DNA of 10,696 nucleotides from Chitinophaga pinensis (GTDB taxonomy: Bacteria; Bacteroidota; Bacteroidia; UKL13-3). Shown one piece after another: positions 1 to 8,131 of the stretch. Location of the stretch: NCBI GenBank assembly GCA_945876985.1, contig CAMCQX010000028.1:1-10696 (forward strand), given 5' to 3'. Under the pieces are notes generated by a model. That model made no database searches. It was not told where the DNA came from and was given only the letters and a program-made list of their open reading frames with translations. The position numbers were made by a program, and so were the translations under genes. Numbering within the stretch: the first letter of the stretch is position 1; every line of letters begins with the position of its first letter.

Positions 1-1
1 C

Positions 2-3000
2 TATGAAAAAGATACTATTTTAAATACGGAATGGCGTAAGCAAGTATTGCATGTTTCGGGTGGTGATAAATCTGACCAAGCAAGTTTAGCCAATCAATTA
101 AATTATAATAAATCACAAATCACAAAACCATTTTTTGGAGCAAATGTAAGTACCTACAATAAAAATTCATCGGACATTGTTGAAGTTGGGTATAAAGAAA
201 AATTGATTGCGGAGCTCAATAATGGTAAAAGTTTAATGACCTTTTTTGGGCATGGTTCTTTATCAGTTTTGGATGTTGATTTTGGAAAAATCAATGACAT
301 ACAAAATGCTAATAAATACACTTTTTTTTACTTTAATGGTTGTAATATTGGAAATGCAAATGATGCAGATCCTCAGGGAAGTGGGAACATTTATGGAAAA
401 GATTATATTGTTGCTCCCAATAAAGGAGCAATTGGATGGTTAGCACATTCAAACCTTACACTTTTAGGGAATTTGAACAACCAAATGACTCGTTTTTATG
501 CCAATTTAAGTAAAGATTTATATGGTAAAAGTATTGGTAAAATTATTCAACAGTCAATTGCTGAATCAACTACATCGGGCGATATATATAGTGTTTCGCA
601 CGGTAATCAATTAATTTATCAAGGTGATCCAGCTTTGAAATTAGCAAGTCCTTTTTTATCCGATTATGAAATTACAAATAAAGATATTTATTTAACCGAT
701 AAAAACCTAACAGCCTTAACTGATTCTTTTGAAATAAACATTATTGTTAAAAATTTAGGTAAGGCAATACAAGATTCTTTGCTAATAAGTATTGAGCATA
801 TTGTTGGATCAACTGGAAATAAATTTTATTACGATAGTTTAATTTTACCATCACCTTTTTACAAAGATACGTTAACAGTTAAACTGAAAGGCCAAGGAAA
901 ATCAATGGCGGGGAATAATACATTCAATGTTTTTGTGGACCATATAAATGCTAAATTTGAGTCGAACGAAAACAATAACCAAGCAGTCTTTAATAAATTT
1001 ATTCCTGGAAGTGGTATCAATTTATTGTACCCATTAAATTATTCTATAAACAATAAAGATACTTTGGAATTAATGGTTCAGAACAACGATTTATTTGCCA
1101 AAGACAAAGATTATATTTTTGAAATTGACAATAATATTCAGTTCAGTTCATCATCTGCATTTTACCAAACTTCAGGAATTATTAAGGCCAACGATGTAGC
1201 AAAATGGAAAGTTAATTTAAGCAATACAGATTCTGTGGTTTATTTTTGGCGTGCAAAATTAGTTTCAAATAATCCACTAAACGATACATGGATTGAAGCA
1301 TCATTTACCAAAATAAATAATAGTTCCTTTGGTTTTATGCAAAGCAATTTCCACCAATTTAATACTTCGCAAACTGATAAAGTGGTGTTTGATTCTATTA
1401 AAAGTCAGCTTAGTTTTATTGATAATGAATTAGTTTTAGGCATTCAAAACAGGCGTTTTAACCACAGTAATATGGGTGTAATTGTGCCTTATCAATTAAA
1501 TGAAGGAGTTGGTTCTTGCGTTGGAAATACAGTAGTTGCCTTGGTTTTTGAACCATTTCAAGTTGACTTTCCTTACGAAATTCCTGGCTATCCATTTAAT
1601 TGCACCTTTGTGCAAAATAATAAACAAAATAGGAGCAGAAGATATTATCCTTTTGAAACAACAACGCAAACTGGAAGAGATGAATTTAGAAAATTTATTG
1701 ACAGCATTCCAACAGGATATTATGTGGCCATGTTTTCGCGATATGCAAGTGGAATTCAAGATTGGGATGCAGCAACTTTGAATAGCTTAAACACATTTGG
1801 AGTTTCAAAAATAAATCAAATAAAAAGCAACAATACAGCTTGGGCTTTTATAAGTAAAAAAGGTGCTGAAAATGGTTTTGCAGTGGAAGATTCAGTTAAT
1901 AATGATTCACTGGCAATACTGATTGATTTAGCCTTACCAAACTTAGAAGATAATAAAATTTTGGTAATCAATAAAGCATTAATAACAAAGTGGTATAAAG
2001 GAAGTTTAACATCTAAAGCTTTTGGTCCAGCTAAAATTTGGAGTCAGTTAAACTTTGACTTTAAGGAAAGTGATATTTCACTAAATAGTAAATTTAATTT
2101 ATCAGTTATTGGTGTAAAAACCACTGGAGAAGATTCATTGATTTATAAAAATATAACTAGTTCTGCTTATGATTTAAGTGCAATCAATGCCAATAGATTT
2201 CCGTATTTAAAGCTGCAAATAAATATGGAAGATAGTTCCAAAAGAACTCCTCAACAGTTTGGTTTTTGGCAGCTGATTGCATCTCCAATTGCAGAGGCTA
2301 AATTAGCTCCAAACATTGCTTTTAGCATTAAAAATAATCCAATTGACGAAGGTGATAGTTTGCAAGTAGAACTTGGAATTGAAAATATTAGTGCAGTGTA
2401 TTACGATTCAAGTAATTTAAATATTAAAATATTAGATGATGCAAGAATTGTAAAATACGAATCAAATATTACGGTAAATCCTATGCTTGCTTTTAGTAAT
2501 GCAAAAGTACTAACTAAGTTGCCAACATTGGGTTTACAAGCCAATAATCAATTACAGTTTTCCTTAAATAACGATCGTAAAATAAATGAGTTAACCTATA
2601 TAAATAATTATATTGCTAATAATATTATAGTTAAAAACGATAAGAGTAATCCTTATATTGATGTAACTTTTGATGGTGTAAAAATTATGAATGGAGACAT
2701 TGTTTCAGCTACTCCAATTATCAATATTACTTCGGCCGATAACAATAAATACATCTTACAAAAAGATACTGTTTTATTCAATGTAATGATCAGAAAACCG
2801 AATAATTTTGATTATGAAAGAGTGAATTTAAATTCCAATGAAATTCAATTTATTCCAGCTACCGATCAAAACAATAAAGCTTCTATTTTATACAAACCAA
2901 TTCAATTAGAAGATGGAAAATATGCCATAAAAATTCAAGCTACAGATGCGGTGGGAAACAAAGCTGGAAACAATGAATATGAAATAGAATTTACTATTAT

Positions 3001-3361
3001 TAATAAATCGAGCATTAGTAATTTTTATCCATATCCAAATCCTGGAACCACTAATATACGCTTTGTATTTACACTTACTGGAAGTAAAACTCCCGATGAT
3101 TTATTGATTAGAATTATGACTGTTTCGGGTAAAGTAGTGAAGGAAATTACCAAGCAAGAATTTGGAAATATTAAGTTTGGAAATAACATCAGTGAATATG
3201 CTTGGGATGGAAATGATATGTATGGCGATAGATTGGCAAACGGAGTTTATTTATACCAAGTTTTTACCCGAATCAATCAAAAGAATATTGAAAATATAAA
3301 GTCATTAAATACTGATAAGTTTTTTACAGAAGGTGCTGGTAAAATTTACTTAATGCGATAA
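2..3361 (+). CDS. porU2: PorU2-like type IX secretion C25 peptidase (5' partial)
   Basis: The frame is open to the left edge, so the start lies outside; the TTG at 47 is internal. The visible 1,119 residues begin inside a gingipain-type (C25) cysteine peptidase domain. Its catalytic dyad is present: His in TFFGHGS (visible residue 84, bases 251-253) and Cys in YFNGCNIG (residue 114, bases 341-343). A CARDB/Ig-like stretch follows (about 225-335), then a long beta-rich middle with features I recall from PorU2 proteins (DSVVYFWRAK, GPAKIWSQL, FPYLKLQINM). The C-terminal T9SS/FlgD-like domain starts near residue 1005 (YPYPNPG, then AWDGNDMYGDRLANGVYLY) and ends GKIYLMR. PorU is the T9SS sortase at the outer surface, removing C-terminal signals and attaching cargo to lipopolysaccharide. 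PorU2 is a paralogue whose exact role is less settled. Judged by the family, roughly 500 N-terminal residues are missing. The 3' end overlaps the convergent flippase-like gene by 16 bp. The C25 plus T9SS assignment is firm; PorU2 rather than another C25 paralogue is likely. Confidence 0.87.
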   Translation, partial: YEKDTILNTEWRKQVLHVSGGDKSDQASLANQLNYNKSQITKPFFGANVSTYNKNSSDIVEVGYKEKLIAELNNGKSLMTFFGHGSLSVLDVDFGKINDIQNANKYTFFYFNGCNIGNANDADPQGSGNIYGKDYIVAPNKGAIGWLAHSNLTLLGNLNNQMTRFYANLSKDLYGKSIGKIIQQSIAESTTSGDIYSVSHGNQLIYQGDPALKLASPFLSDYEITNKDIYLTDKNLTALTDSFEINIIVKNLGKAIQDSLLISIEHIVGSTGNKFYYDSLILPSPFYKDTLTVKLKGQGKSMAGNNTFNVFVDHINAKFESNENNNQAVFNKFIPGSGINLLYPLNYSINNKDTLELMVQNNDLFAKDKDYIFEIDNNIQFSSSSAFYQTSGIIKANDVAKWKVNLSNTDSVVYFWRAKLVSNNPLNDTWIEASFTKINNSSFGFMQSNFHQFNTSQTDKVVFDSIKSQLSFIDNELVLGIQNRRFNHSNMGVIVPYQLNEGVGSCVGNTVVALVFEPFQVDFPYEIPGYPFNCTFVQNNKQNRSRRYYPFETTTQTGRDEFRKFIDSIPTGYYVAMFSRYASGIQDWDAATLNSLNTFGVSKINQIKSNNTAWAFISKKGAENGFAVEDSVNNDSLAILIDLALPNLEDNKILVINKALITKWYKGSLTSKAFGPAKIWSQLNFDFKESDISLNSKFNLSVIGVKTTGEDSLIYKNITSSAYDLSAINANRFPYLKLQINMEDSSKRTPQQFGFWQLIASPIAEAKLAPNIAFSIKNNPIDEGDSLQVELGIENISAVYYDSSNLNIKILDDARIVKYESNITVNPMLAFSNAKVLTKLPTLGLQANNQLQFSLNNDRKINELTYINNYIANNIIVKNDKSNPYIDVTFDGVKIMNGDIVSATPIINITSADNNKYILQKDTVLFNVMIRKPNNFDYERVNLNSNEIQFIPATDQNNKASILYKPIQLEDGKYAIKIQATDAVGNKAGNNEYEIEFTIINKSSISNFYPYPNPGTTNIRFVFTLTGSKTPDDLLIRIMTVSGKVVKEITKQEFGNIKFGNNISEYAWDGNDMYGDRLANGVYLYQVFTRINQKNIENIKSLNTDKFFTEGAGKIYLMR

Positions 3362-4320
3362 GATTTATCGAAAACAAATAACCATATAATAGCAATAATT
3401 CCTGCAAAAATGGTGAAAATAGTTTGAAAGCCGTGAATAATAAATGCCAATCCAAAGGCAGTTTCTTTATCAATATTCATGGTGGTTAGTGCGTACGCAA
3501 CTGCCAGATGATAAGCGCCAATAGCACCGCCTGGTAATGGAATTGAACGAGCAATTGTTCCAACCATCATAATTTGAAAAGTTTGAAAAAAGCTTAAATT
3601 AGCGGTTTGCTCAAATACAAAAAACCATAAAAAAGTCATTAGAAAATAACTTAACCAAATGATTAGCGTATGAGTTAAAAATTCAATATTTGAAATTAAT
3701 GCAAACAATAATTTTATATTGTTTAAGAATGTAATTAACCAATTATTTTGATGCTTGAATTTATGATACAAATAAGCCAAAACTGAAAATCCAATGATTC
3801 CAATAGAAACTAAAATCCAAATATTGTTTCCTTGTAAAAACTTTTCAGGATTTATCCAACTTAATATCAAATATTTATTTGTAAATATTTCAATTATAAA
3901 AAGTGATAATAGGAGTAATAATAGACTGAGTGAATCTATAATTCTTTCAAAAAATATGCTTGAAATACTTTTTTGAAGTGATAGTCCATTTGTTTTTTTT
4001 AGTACAGCACACTTCACCACTTCACCCCCTCTTGGAATTATAAAACTAACCAAATAACCCAAGGCTACAGCCGAAAAGTTATTCATAAATCCTATTTTTT
4101 CATCAACTTTATTTAATATTATTTGCCAACGTAATATTCTAGAAATGTAAACTAATACTGAAAACAAAAACACCCAAAAGGCCATCCAATAATTACCTTT
4201 TATAAGTATGGTATAAAATGAATTTAAGTCTATTTTATTAAAGCAATATTTTACCAATAATGCACTGGCAATGATGAATAATAGGTATTGAATGATTATA
4301 AAAACTTTTGATTTAAACAT
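3346..4320 (-). CDS. Lysylphosphatidylglycerol synthase TM / YbhN-family flippase-like membrane protein
   Basis: This 324-residue protein is almost entirely hydrophobic, with about eight predicted membrane helices and no soluble domain. It matches the LPG_synthase_TM family (UPF0104, PF03706). The evidence is the basic stretch RILRW (61-65), the conserved FIIPRGGEVVK block (93-103), FFERIIDS (123-130) and the late SIPLPGGAIGAYH block (259-271). In MprF this membrane region flips lysyl-lipids. Stand-alone members are thought to move lipids or lipid-linked sugars across the inner membrane, but the substrate here cannot be told. The catalytic aminoacyl-transferase domain of MprF is absent, so it should not make lysyl-lipids itself. 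The ATG lies 2 bp after the stop of the 905-residue gene, so the two are almost certainly cotranscribed and probably translationally coupled. No Shine-Dalgarno sequence is visible. The last 16 bp overlap the end of the porU2-like gene on the other strand. Confidence 0.83.
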   Translation of the reverse strand: MFKSKVFIIIQYLLFIIASALLVKYCFNKIDLNSFYTILIKGNYWMAFWVFLFSVLVYISRILRWQIILNKVDEKIGFMNNFSAVALGYLVSFIIPRGGEVVKCAVLKKTNGLSLQKSISSIFFERIIDSLSLLLLLLSLFIIEIFTNKYLILSWINPEKFLQGNNIWILVSIGIIGFSVLAYLYHKFKHQNNWLITFLNNIKLLFALISNIEFLTHTLIIWLSYFLMTFLWFFVFEQTANLSFFQTFQIMMVGTIARSIPLPGGAIGAYHLAVAYALTTMNIDKETAFGLAFIIHGFQTIFTIFAGIIAIIWLFVFDKSYRIK

Positions 4321-4322
4321 AC

Positions 4323-7040
4323 TTATTTAACTTGATAAACAAATAATTTATTGTCGAAATTAGAAGTAATAATAAAGTAATTTTCATCGTTCATTAAATA
4401 CCCAAACGTATAGTAATAATTAGCATTTAAAGGGAATTTATCAATTGGTTTATTTTCTTTGTTTTCTAAATAAAGCAAACCTTGTAAACTATTTAAATAA
4501 GATAAATGGATAGTTCCATTTTTATAAATCAAATCAAATTTATAATTGAAGGTATCGCTAAAATTTTTCGAAAAGTATAAAGCTCCAAGATTATTATATA
4601 CTGATGTATTTTTCCTGTTTTTTGTTATAAAATACAATGAATTATTTAACATGATACTATGAATAGGAATAGATTTGATATTATTTATTATATTATCTTT
4701 AATAGGTAATTGAGTATGAAATTCCTTTACTTTAAATTGATTAGTTGAATCCATATAATAAAATCGTATATAATTAGTATCTAATATTTCATGCTTCATA
4801 TATTTATAAATCATATTGCTATCAAAACTAAAATTTGAATATGATTTTCCATTTGTTTGATAAAAATTTAATTTTCCTTTTTGATTGATGGAATAACTTA
4901 TCAATTCATTTCTAAAATTAAAAGATTGTATGTTTTGAATAGGATTTGGGTAATAATTTTTTGGATTCCAACCATTTTGCAACCTCGCTTGAATGTTATA
5001 ACACCAAATTTTATAGTATTTACCTATGGCAAAAATTTGATAACTTTTATCGTTTAAATAATCTGAAACTTGAATAGGGTGTTCCGTTCCCGTTGGAATC
5101 CAAATTGGATATCCTTGTAATATTTTCCCCGTTTCATCTAATAAATAAATTTGAGTATTTGTATTAAACAAATATTGTGTTTTACCATTATTAAAGGCAT
5201 CTACTTGATTTACATTTCCAATTATTTTCCCGTAAACAGGAATTTTGAATAGAATTTTGCTTTCATTATTTATTAAATAAACTTGATTTTTTAAGTCTTG
5301 AACCATTATTGCATTTTGATTTGTATTTGAATTAAATACAATTTGTGGTTTCATATTTAAAGTTGTATCAAGGTCTAATTCCCATAATAATTCAGTATTA
5401 TTATTCACATTTATATTGAAACTTATTTGAACATTTGTTAAGTAGTTTTTGTTATTAGTTGCACTCATTTGCATACTTATAAACTTTGTTTTTTTTATAT
5501 AACCAATATTTGACTTGTATGTTTCTAAAAACGCTGAATTGATTAACTGTTCGCCTTGTACCGCTAAATTATTATTGTTTATAAATAACTCCATATTTGA
5601 ATTACCTTTTAACTCCGTTTCATGATTGATATAATCAATATTTTTCGACAATAAAAAACCATTAATCTGTTGGTTATAAAAACTATTTAAGGTAATACTG
5701 TTATTACAAACCAAAAGATAATCGCTGTAAACCAATGCGTAATTAGCCTGAATTCCCATGAATATATTTCCCCATGTAAAATCAAAATAATTTAGAAGAT
5801 TTATTTTATACAAATCAGGTGTTTTTGACATTAATGTATCCACTCCAACGCTATCATTTATTGAAATAGCTTTCAACTGATTGATTAAATTATTTTTATT
5901 TTTTAATTTAATTACTAACACCTCGCAGCTATCAAAACTTAATTGAGGATTACTTAAATTTACTTGTGCTATTTCATTTCCAAAATTTTCAATAATTTGT
6001 GAATATAAATTCACATTTTCTTTTACTTTATTGATGCTGTCTCTATTGATATTTCTTGTATCAATTTTATTAACGGTATAAAATTCTTTCAAGTTTTGAG
6101 AAAATATTTTTTCGTCACTGTAGTTAATTCCAAAGTAGTAACTGGTGTTAATTGGTAGTATTTTCTTAAAAGATTGTTCTTGAGCAATCATGTTATTAAA
6201 GCAATCAAAATATTGAAATTTAACTTCATCGGTAATGCTTACACCTTGTAGTTGAATGCTACTATTATTTGTATTTACCCCAAATTCTGACCAACTAGCC
6301 ATGTTTGATATGTTTTCAAGTGCCTTTATTTTTGATAAATCAAGGAATGAATTTAAAAAAACTGGAATGTTTTTATAATTTACAAATAAGTTAAATTCTC
6401 CTAAATTTTTCACAAAACTCAGTTTATCCAAATTAGATATTTTATATACATTTTCATTTTCAATATTGTCCAGTGTTTCTTCTATTAACTGACCATTTGT
6501 AGATACTGCAAAAATTTTATTTTTATACGCAATGCTAAATTTCTTTTGGGTTTTAAAATCTATAAAATCATAAATCAAATTATTTTCAAATTTGCGCTTA
6601 CTTACCATCAGTCTGCTTTTATTTGATTCATATATCCAATTACTAATATCTTTTATTTCAAATTTTTTCTTGGTTTCAATTAAAACCAATTCGTCTATTG
6701 ATTTATTGGCAAAAGCATGAAATGAAATAACCATGTTTTCATTATCTTTCCAATCTTTTAAATTACTTTCAAAATCAAGTAAACTATCCAAAAATTTTAA
6801 GTTATTGTTGGCTTCGCCAATACTTTTGTTATTGGTTAATTGTTGCCAAAAAACTTGTTGGTTTAATAATTTGAATTGATGATTTATGCTATTGATTTCA
6901 AGCGCTAAAACTGTATTTTTAGGCAGCACATTAATGGCATGTATTGATTTTGTGTTTATTTTGAAAAAATAAAAAAACACAAAAAAAATTATTGTTAAAA
7001 TGGATGTTACAATAATGCCTGTAAGGAAATTTCTCTTCAT
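4323..7040 (-). CDS. Membrane-anchored DUF3352-like protein with probable C-terminal beta-propeller, function unknown
   Basis: I do not recognise a characterised homologue of this 905-residue protein. It starts with a short basic segment and one hydrophobic helix (about 7-27) with no lipobox Cys or obvious signal-peptidase site, suggesting an inner-membrane anchor with the rest in the periplasm. Residues 38-95 (LPKNTVLALEIN, then FWQQL and a helical stretch ending near SLLDFE) resemble the start of DUF3352 proteins of Bacteroidota, a family of unknown role. From about 552 to the end the protein falls into repeated short strands with turns, for example QVYLINNESKILFKIP (587-601), QIYLLDETGKILQGYPI (630-646) and KIWCYNIQARLQNGW (677-691). 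This suggests a PQQ- or WD-like propeller of about six or seven degenerate blades. Composition is rich in Asn, Ile, Lys, Phe and Tyr, as expected of an AT-rich genome. It is the first gene of an operon with the flippase-like gene 2 bp downstream, so a joint role in envelope lipid or glycan handling is possible but inferred. Both domain calls need a profile search. Confidence 0.7.
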   Translation of the reverse strand: MKRNFLTGIIVTSILTIIFFVFFYFFKINTKSIHAINVLPKNTVLALEINSINHQFKLLNQQVFWQQLTNNKSIGEANNNLKFLDSLLDFESNLKDWKDNENMVISFHAFANKSIDELVLIETKKKFEIKDISNWIYESNKSRLMVSKRKFENNLIYDFIDFKTQKKFSIAYKNKIFAVSTNGQLIEETLDNIENENVYKISNLDKLSFVKNLGEFNLFVNYKNIPVFLNSFLDLSKIKALENISNMASWSEFGVNTNNSSIQLQGVSITDEVKFQYFDCFNNMIAQEQSFKKILPINTSYYFGINYSDEKIFSQNLKEFYTVNKIDTRNINRDSINKVKENVNLYSQIIENFGNEIAQVNLSNPQLSFDSCEVLVIKLKNKNNLINQLKAISINDSVGVDTLMSKTPDLYKINLLNYFDFTWGNIFMGIQANYALVYSDYLLVCNNSITLNSFYNQQINGFLLSKNIDYINHETELKGNSNMELFINNNNLAVQGEQLINSAFLETYKSNIGYIKKTKFISMQMSATNNKNYLTNVQISFNINVNNNTELLWELDLDTTLNMKPQIVFNSNTNQNAIMVQDLKNQVYLINNESKILFKIPVYGKIIGNVNQVDAFNNGKTQYLFNTNTQIYLLDETGKILQGYPIWIPTGTEHPIQVSDYLNDKSYQIFAIGKYYKIWCYNIQARLQNGWNPKNYYPNPIQNIQSFNFRNELISYSINQKGKLNFYQTNGKSYSNFSFDSNMIYKYMKHEILDTNYIRFYYMDSTNQFKVKEFHTQLPIKDNIINNIKSIPIHSIMLNNSLYFITKNRKNTSVYNNLGALYFSKNFSDTFNYKFDLIYKNGTIHLSYLNSLQGLLYLENKENKPIDKFPLNANYYYTFGYLMNDENYFIITSNFDNKLFVYQVK

Positions 7041-7056
7041 AAATTATTTATTGAGA

Positions 7057-7064
7057 CAAAAATA
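7057..7064 (-). promoter_or_regulatory. Candidate -7 promoter element for the DUF3352-like/flippase operon
   Basis: Read on the minus strand, these bases are TATTTTTG, an exact match to the Bacteroidota -7 consensus TAnnTTTG. The element ends 16 nt before the ATG, giving a leader of roughly 10-13 nt. No TTTG lies at the usual 19-21 nt upstream spacing, so the -33 half is weak or missing. The same octamer stands 17 nt before tsaE. Confidence 0.4.
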
Positions 7065-7065
7065 A

Positions 7066-7096
7066 TTTGTATTTAAAATATAAATGATGTTATTTG
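7066..7096 (+). promoter_or_regulatory. Candidate promoter for the DUF423-sixA pair
   Basis: TTTG at 7066-7069 is followed after 19 nt by GTTATTTG (7089-7096). This keeps the TTTG half and spacing of the Bacteroidota promoter but lacks the leading TA. It lies 28 bp before the DUF423 start and would give a leader of about 25 nt. It shares an 84-bp divergent gap with the minus-strand operon's promoter. Only partly consensus. Confidence 0.3.
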
Positions 7097-7124
7097 TTCA
7101 CATATTAAATAAATAAAAACCTTT

Positions 7125-7634
7125 ATGGATAAGAACAACAACATATATGTAAAAACCGGATTTGGTATTGCAGCTTTTTGTGTTTTTATGGGTGCATTTA
7201 CTAGTCATATATTAAAAGAAATGATTGAACCTGCCGATATTGTTATATATGATACTGGTACAAAATACATGTTTTACCATGCCTTGGCAATTTCATTTAT
7301 ATCACTATCACACAGAAAATTTCATCAAAATATTTTAGATTTAACCATGCTATTGTTTATAGTTGGCATTGTTTTTTTTACAGGAAGTCTTTATTTGTTG
7401 GCTACTCGTTCTATTTGGGGCGATGAAAGTTATATTTGGCTAGGTGCGCTTACTCCTATAGGCGGTGTATTATTTATTTCAGCTTGGGTCCTTTTAATTT
7501 CAAAAGGTTTTATAAAAGCAGGTGCTGAAAAAAGTACAGGTTTAATTATAAAAAAGAAACACAATCATAGAAAATCAAGAAGTGAAAAAAGTTTAACTGA
7601 AAGTAATAATTCTGAGGAAACAATTGACAATTAA
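7125..7634 (+). CDS. DUF423 (YgdD-type) small integral membrane protein
   Basis: This is a 169-residue protein with four membrane helices (about 9-30, 48-63, 70-93, 103-126), matching DUF423 (PF04241), which includes E. coli YgdD. Diagnostic features are GAFTSHILK (23-31; canonical GAFGAHALK), YMFYHALA (48-55), FFTGSLYLL (84-92) and LTPIGGVLFISAW (109-121). The family is widespread in inner membranes but has no established biochemical function. The first motif departs from the usual form, with TS replacing GA before the His. The protein also has a hydrophilic tail of about 40 residues (130-169), first basic with Lys, His and Arg and then acidic, which extends past the usual family end and probably lies on one face of the membrane. 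The gap to the sixA-like gene is only 11 bp, so the two are probably one transcript. The ATG follows an A-rich leader without a Shine-Dalgarno sequence. Confidence 0.85.
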   Translation: MDKNNNIYVKTGFGIAAFCVFMGAFTSHILKEMIEPADIVIYDTGTKYMFYHALAISFISLSHRKFHQNILDLTMLLFIVGIVFFTGSLYLLATRSIWGDESYIWLGALTPIGGVLFISAWVLLISKGFIKAGAEKSTGLIIKKKHNHRKSRSEKSLTESNNSEETIDN

Positions 7635-7645
7635 CCGCTACATAA

Positions 7646-8131
7646 ATGAAGACTATCATTTTAATGCGCCATGCAAAGGCTGAACAAGGAAATTTCGAAA
7701 TTTTAGATTTTGATAGAAAACTTACTGATAGGGGTAAATCTGACGCAGATATTGCAGCAAAAATATTATCAAAAAAAATTAAAAAGATTGATTTAATTGT
7801 TACAAGTTCGGCTAAAAGAACTTTGAAAACAGCCAAAATTATTGCTGAAAATTTTGACATTGATAAAAATAAAATTCAGTCCATCAATGAAATTTATGAA
7901 GCAAGCGCTGATGCCTATATTCATGTATTAAGAAGTTTAAACGATGAAAAAGTAAAAACTGTAATCATTGTTGGGCATAATCCTACCATTGCTGCGATGG
8001 TAGCTATGATGAATGGAAATGGAATCATTGAATTTAAACCAAGCGCATTTGCTGTTTTTAACTTATCAATTGAAACTTGGAAAATGTTTAGAATTGTAAA
8101 AGCACAAAATATATTAAGCCACACGCCTTAA
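7646..8131 (+). CDS. sixA: SixA-like phosphohistidine phosphatase (histidine phosphatase superfamily)
   Basis: This 161-residue protein is the usual length for SixA. The catalytic LMRHAKAE motif is at 6-13, with His9 the predicted phosphate acceptor and Arg8 its partner. Arg58 in SSAKRTLKTA (54-63), Glu85 in NEIYEAS (81-87) and the second catalytic His (His111 in VGHNP, 109-113) complete the branch-1 active site. E. coli SixA removes phosphate from histidine of phosphotransfer proteins such as ArcB or the nitrogen-PTS. In Bacteroidota the substrate is unknown, so the name is assigned by family only. The protein has no signal peptide and should be cytosolic. It probably forms an operon with the DUF423 gene 11 bp upstream. 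It converges on tsaE, and the two stop codons share TTAA (8128-8131). Confidence 0.87.
   Translation: MKTIILMRHAKAEQGNFEILDFDRKLTDRGKSDADIAAKILSKKIKKIDLIVTSSAKRTLKTAKIIAENFDIDKNKIQSINEIYEASADAYIHVLRSLNDEKVKTVIIVGHNPTIAAMVAMMNGNGIIEFKPSAFAVFNLSIETWKMFRIVKAQNILSHTP

Noticed and set aside
246..443. 65-codon open frame overlapping the catalytic region of the peptidase
   Set aside because: It is in another frame of a clearly coding region spanning the His and Cys motifs.
1496..1781. Open frames of about 81-87 codons on both strands within the porU2-like gene
   Set aside because: They lie wholly inside a well-supported coding region, have no family resemblance, and are shadows of it.
3356..3370. 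CGATAA / TTATCG stem with a 3-nt loop at the convergent junction, possible bidirectional terminator
   Set aside because: Only 6 pairs, mostly A-T, and no T-run follows on either strand.
7690..7703. Perfect 14-bp palindrome AAATTTCGAAATTT near the start of the sixA-like gene
   Set aside because: It is inside coding sequence that keeps a normal SixA reading (GNFEIL), and AT-rich palindromes of this size are expected by chance.
7546..8124. Minus-strand open frames of 104 and 67 codons across the end of the DUF423 gene and the sixA-like gene
   Set aside because: Both lie almost entirely opposite secure genes and have hydrophobic, low-complexity translations typical of antisense shadows.
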